Source of the DNA: Cryomorphaceae bacterium
Lineage (GTDB): Bacteria > Bacteroidota > Bacteroidia > Flavobacteriales > Schleiferiaceae
DNA: 10,718 nt
Direction of reading: 5' to 3'
Assembly (NCBI GenBank): GCA_003507115.1
Contig: DNWN01000124.1
Location: 1 to 10,718, forward strand
Shown: positions 9,097 to 10,718 of the stretch, in pieces
Layout of the letters: each line of letters opens with the position of its first letter
How positions within the stretch are numbered: position 1 is the stretch's first letter
Made by a program: the position numbers and the translations under genes
Notes under the pieces: generated by a model
The model's database searches: none
Seen by the model: the letters and a program-made list of their open reading frames with translations, nothing else
Told to the model about the DNA's origin: nothing

Positions 9097-10718
9097 TCCA
9101 GAAGCGTCGCGATGGAGCTGGGCTGGGTCCAGGGTCTACGGGCCGCTTTGACGGCCTCTGCCTGTTGAGTGTCCCAAGGGCTTTTTAAGGCTTTTTCGAC
9201 TGCTTCGGCCAGACTTTCCGGGCTGTGGTAGGTCACAATTCCCATTTCAGGGGTCCAATCGAGCCCGGCGAGGGCGGCTTCGTGCGCGACAATCCACCGC
9301 GCTTGGTAGAGCGCTTGAATGAGTTTCAGTTTTAAGCCCAAGCTATGTTCCGCATGAACCAAGACCATCGCGGCCTCCTGGAATGCTTGCGCCATGGTTC
9401 CTTCGTCGGGTCGGTCGAGAATCCGTACCCCCTTTGCCGCAGCGATGTGGCGCAGTTCCTCCGAAAAATCATGGCCCGCCCACGTAACTTCTACCGAGAG
9501 GTCTGCGGTCCAGCGGGCGGCGCGCTCGTTCTCCACGACCGAAAATTTACCGGGAACGAGGAGGCTTTTTTTGGCGGCTTCGTGTGCGGGAGGCGTCCCA
9601 TGGAATCGCTTTTGCGGGGGAACGACGGTGGCGGCAGTTCCTCCCATCGCCTGCCAGGCTTGGGCGTCTACTGCCGTCAGCGCCCAGAGGGGACCTGGCC
9701 AGCGTTTCGCCAGCACGCGCTCCCAGCGCAGCAGCTTCGCCGCCTCCCAGCGCAAATACATCCGCTTGAGCCCGGTCGAATAGCTCGCTAAACTTTGGTA
9801 GTATCGGGCCTCCGGGTTGTGCCATCGCAGGATGGCCTCCGACGGAAAATCAAGCCCAGTCAAGTGGGTGCCCTGTACCACGTGCTTCCCCTTTGCGGTG
9901 GCCAAGGCCTCCCGTTGCACCTGGGTGCTTCGACTGCCCACGATATAGGGCCGATTCCACGATACGATGGCCCAGGGGTTGCGGCGGTAGGTCTTGAACT
10001 GCACGCCCGGGTGCTCGCTCAGTCTAAGCGCCTGGGCATGTGCCAGGGCCGTCTTGGTTGTGGCGTGCAGCACCACCTGGTAGCCAGCTTGCACGAGGTT
10101 TTCTACCTGACCTGCCACTTCTAGGGTACCGCCATAGGGAGGAGGCTCCAGCCGGTCCATCGACCAGACGTGCACGGTCTTTTCCCCGTTCAACCGGCGA
10201 ATCAGCTGCTTCCACGTTTCTTTTTCGTGGTCCCAGTGGTAGCGGTGGGCCGCCTGCTGGGCGGCTTGCGCGGCGCGGCGGTAGGCATCGGGTTGGAGGA
10301 GCTCGTGCGCGGCATTCAAAATAGCTTCGGGCGTCGTTTCCGGGATGACGCGACCGGCCGCGCCGAGGTGCGCGGTGACCTCGACCAGGTTGCTGGCGAT
10401 GACGGGGATGCCCGCTTGGAAGTAGTCAAAGAGTTTATTGGGCAGGCTCCAGCGATAGTTCTGGCTTTGGGGTTTGTCCAGGGAGAAACCGAGGTGGGCG
10501 GCTTGGGTGTAACGGCGGAGCGCCTCGCGCGTCACCCGACCGATGAAGCGAACTTTGGAATCCGTCCAGCCCTGGGCATCTGCGGTGCGTTGGAGGTACG
10601 GGAGGGCATCGCCGGAACCCACGATGAGCAACAAGGCATGGGGGTGCCTGCCCACAGCCTCGAGGAGTTCTTCCGCCCCGCGATCGATGTTAATGCCTGC
10701 GCCTTGGAGGATCCAAAT
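9093..10718 (-). CDS. Fused two-module glycosyltransferase (GT-B fold), 5' end outside the window
   Basis: The frame is open to the right edge, giving 541 visible residues without a credible start, so the gene is truncated; GTG at 10655 is only an internal valine. Numbering from the edge, residues 1-~175 are the C-terminal half of a GT4-type transferase: LQGAGINIDRGAEELLEA opens it, IVGSGD follows, and NYRWSLPNKLFDYFQAGIPVI is the donor-binding region. After ~180 a second module begins (TVHVWSMDRLEPPPYGGTLE), matching the start of flavobacterial GT-B enzymes of ~360 residues. It continues with RWHNPEARYY, a KLLRWER helix, VPGKFSVVENERAARW and GLKLKLIQALY. Both modules probably transfer sugars from nucleotide donors to envelope polysaccharide or lipid acceptors; the exact sugars cannot be told. 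In relatives these are, as I remember, adjacent separate genes. There is no stop between them here. Confidence 0.8.
   Translation of the reverse strand: MWILQGAGINIDRGAEELLEAVGRHPHALLLIVGSGDALPYLQRTADAQGWTDSKVRFIGRVTREALRRYTQAAHLGFSLDKPQSQNYRWSLPNKLFDYFQAGIPVIASNLVEVTAHLGAAGRVIPETTPEAILNAAHELLQPDAYRRAAQAAQQAAHRYHWDHEKETWKQLIRRLNGEKTVHVWSMDRLEPPPYGGTLEVAGQVENLVQAGYQVVLHATTKTALAHAQALRLSEHPGVQFKTYRRNPWAIVSWNRPYIVGSRSTQVQREALATAKGKHVVQGTHLTGLDFPSEAILRWHNPEARYYQSLASYSTGLKRMYLRWEAAKLLRWERVLAKRWPGPLWALTAVDAQAWQAMGGTAATVVPPQKRFHGTPPAHEAAKKSLLVPGKFSVVENERAARWTADLSVEVTWAGHDFSEELRHIAAAKGVRILDRPDEGTMAQAFQEAAMVLVHAEHSLGLKLKLIQALYQARWIVAHEAALAGLDWTPEMGIVTYHSPESLAEAVEKALKSPWDTQQAEAVKAARRPWTQPSSIATLLD

Noticed and set aside
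9175..9200. Repeated GGCTTTTT downstream of ftsE as a terminator T tract
   Set aside because: No stable hairpin precedes it on the plus strand. It is explained by AAAAAGCC codons (Lys-Ala/Ser) of the glycosyltransferase.

Overview
The window looks like chromosomal DNA of a Bacteroidota bacterium, most likely from the Flavobacteriales or a close relative, with an unusually high G+C content (roughly mid-50s percent by eye). Four things point there. The GyrB is of the short type (646 aa). The gyrB-mdh order, the FtsE type and the paired TPR/outer-membrane-barrel genes match what I remember of flavobacterial genomes. TAnnTTTG-type -7 promoter elements lie just upstream of gyrB and mdh. The first 77 bases also appear to hold the tail of a type IX secretion C-terminal sorting domain. 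No rRNA, tRNA, CRISPR array, insertion sequence or phage gene was seen.

Layout, left to right. Positions 1-77 (+) are the end of a probable type IX-secreted protein. It overlaps by 11 bases a DCC-family (DUF393) thiol-redox protein at 67-492 (+). That gene runs tail-to-tail into mdh (malate dehydrogenase, 437-1366, -), with 56 bases of shared coding sequence. The apparent intrinsic terminator of mdh (10-bp hairpin plus eight T) lies wholly inside the DCC coding sequence. gyrB (1413-3353, -) precedes mdh on the same strand, and each has its own promoter candidate. Next upstream on the minus strand is a two-gene unit joined by an ATGA overlap: a roughly 1045-residue secreted TPR-repeat protein (5201-8338), then a 566-residue outer-membrane beta-barrel protein (3504-5204). 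A 62-bp divergent intergenic region separates this unit from ftsE (8401-9096, +). The stop codon of ftsE interlocks by 4 bases with that of a large glycosyltransferase (9093-10718, -) that runs off the right edge. This last gene appears to fuse two glycosyltransferase modules.

Functionally the window mixes housekeeping genes (gyrB, mdh) with cell-envelope genes (TPR/barrel pair, FtsE, glycosyltransferase, sorting-domain protein). The least understood part is the TPR/barrel pair, a plausible periplasm-to-outer-membrane complex of unknown function. Coding density is very high: no gene-free stretch exceeds about 150 bases (the longest is 3354-3503), so most regulatory signals sit in short gaps or inside neighbouring genes. 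I found no convincing wholly new defence or mobile system.
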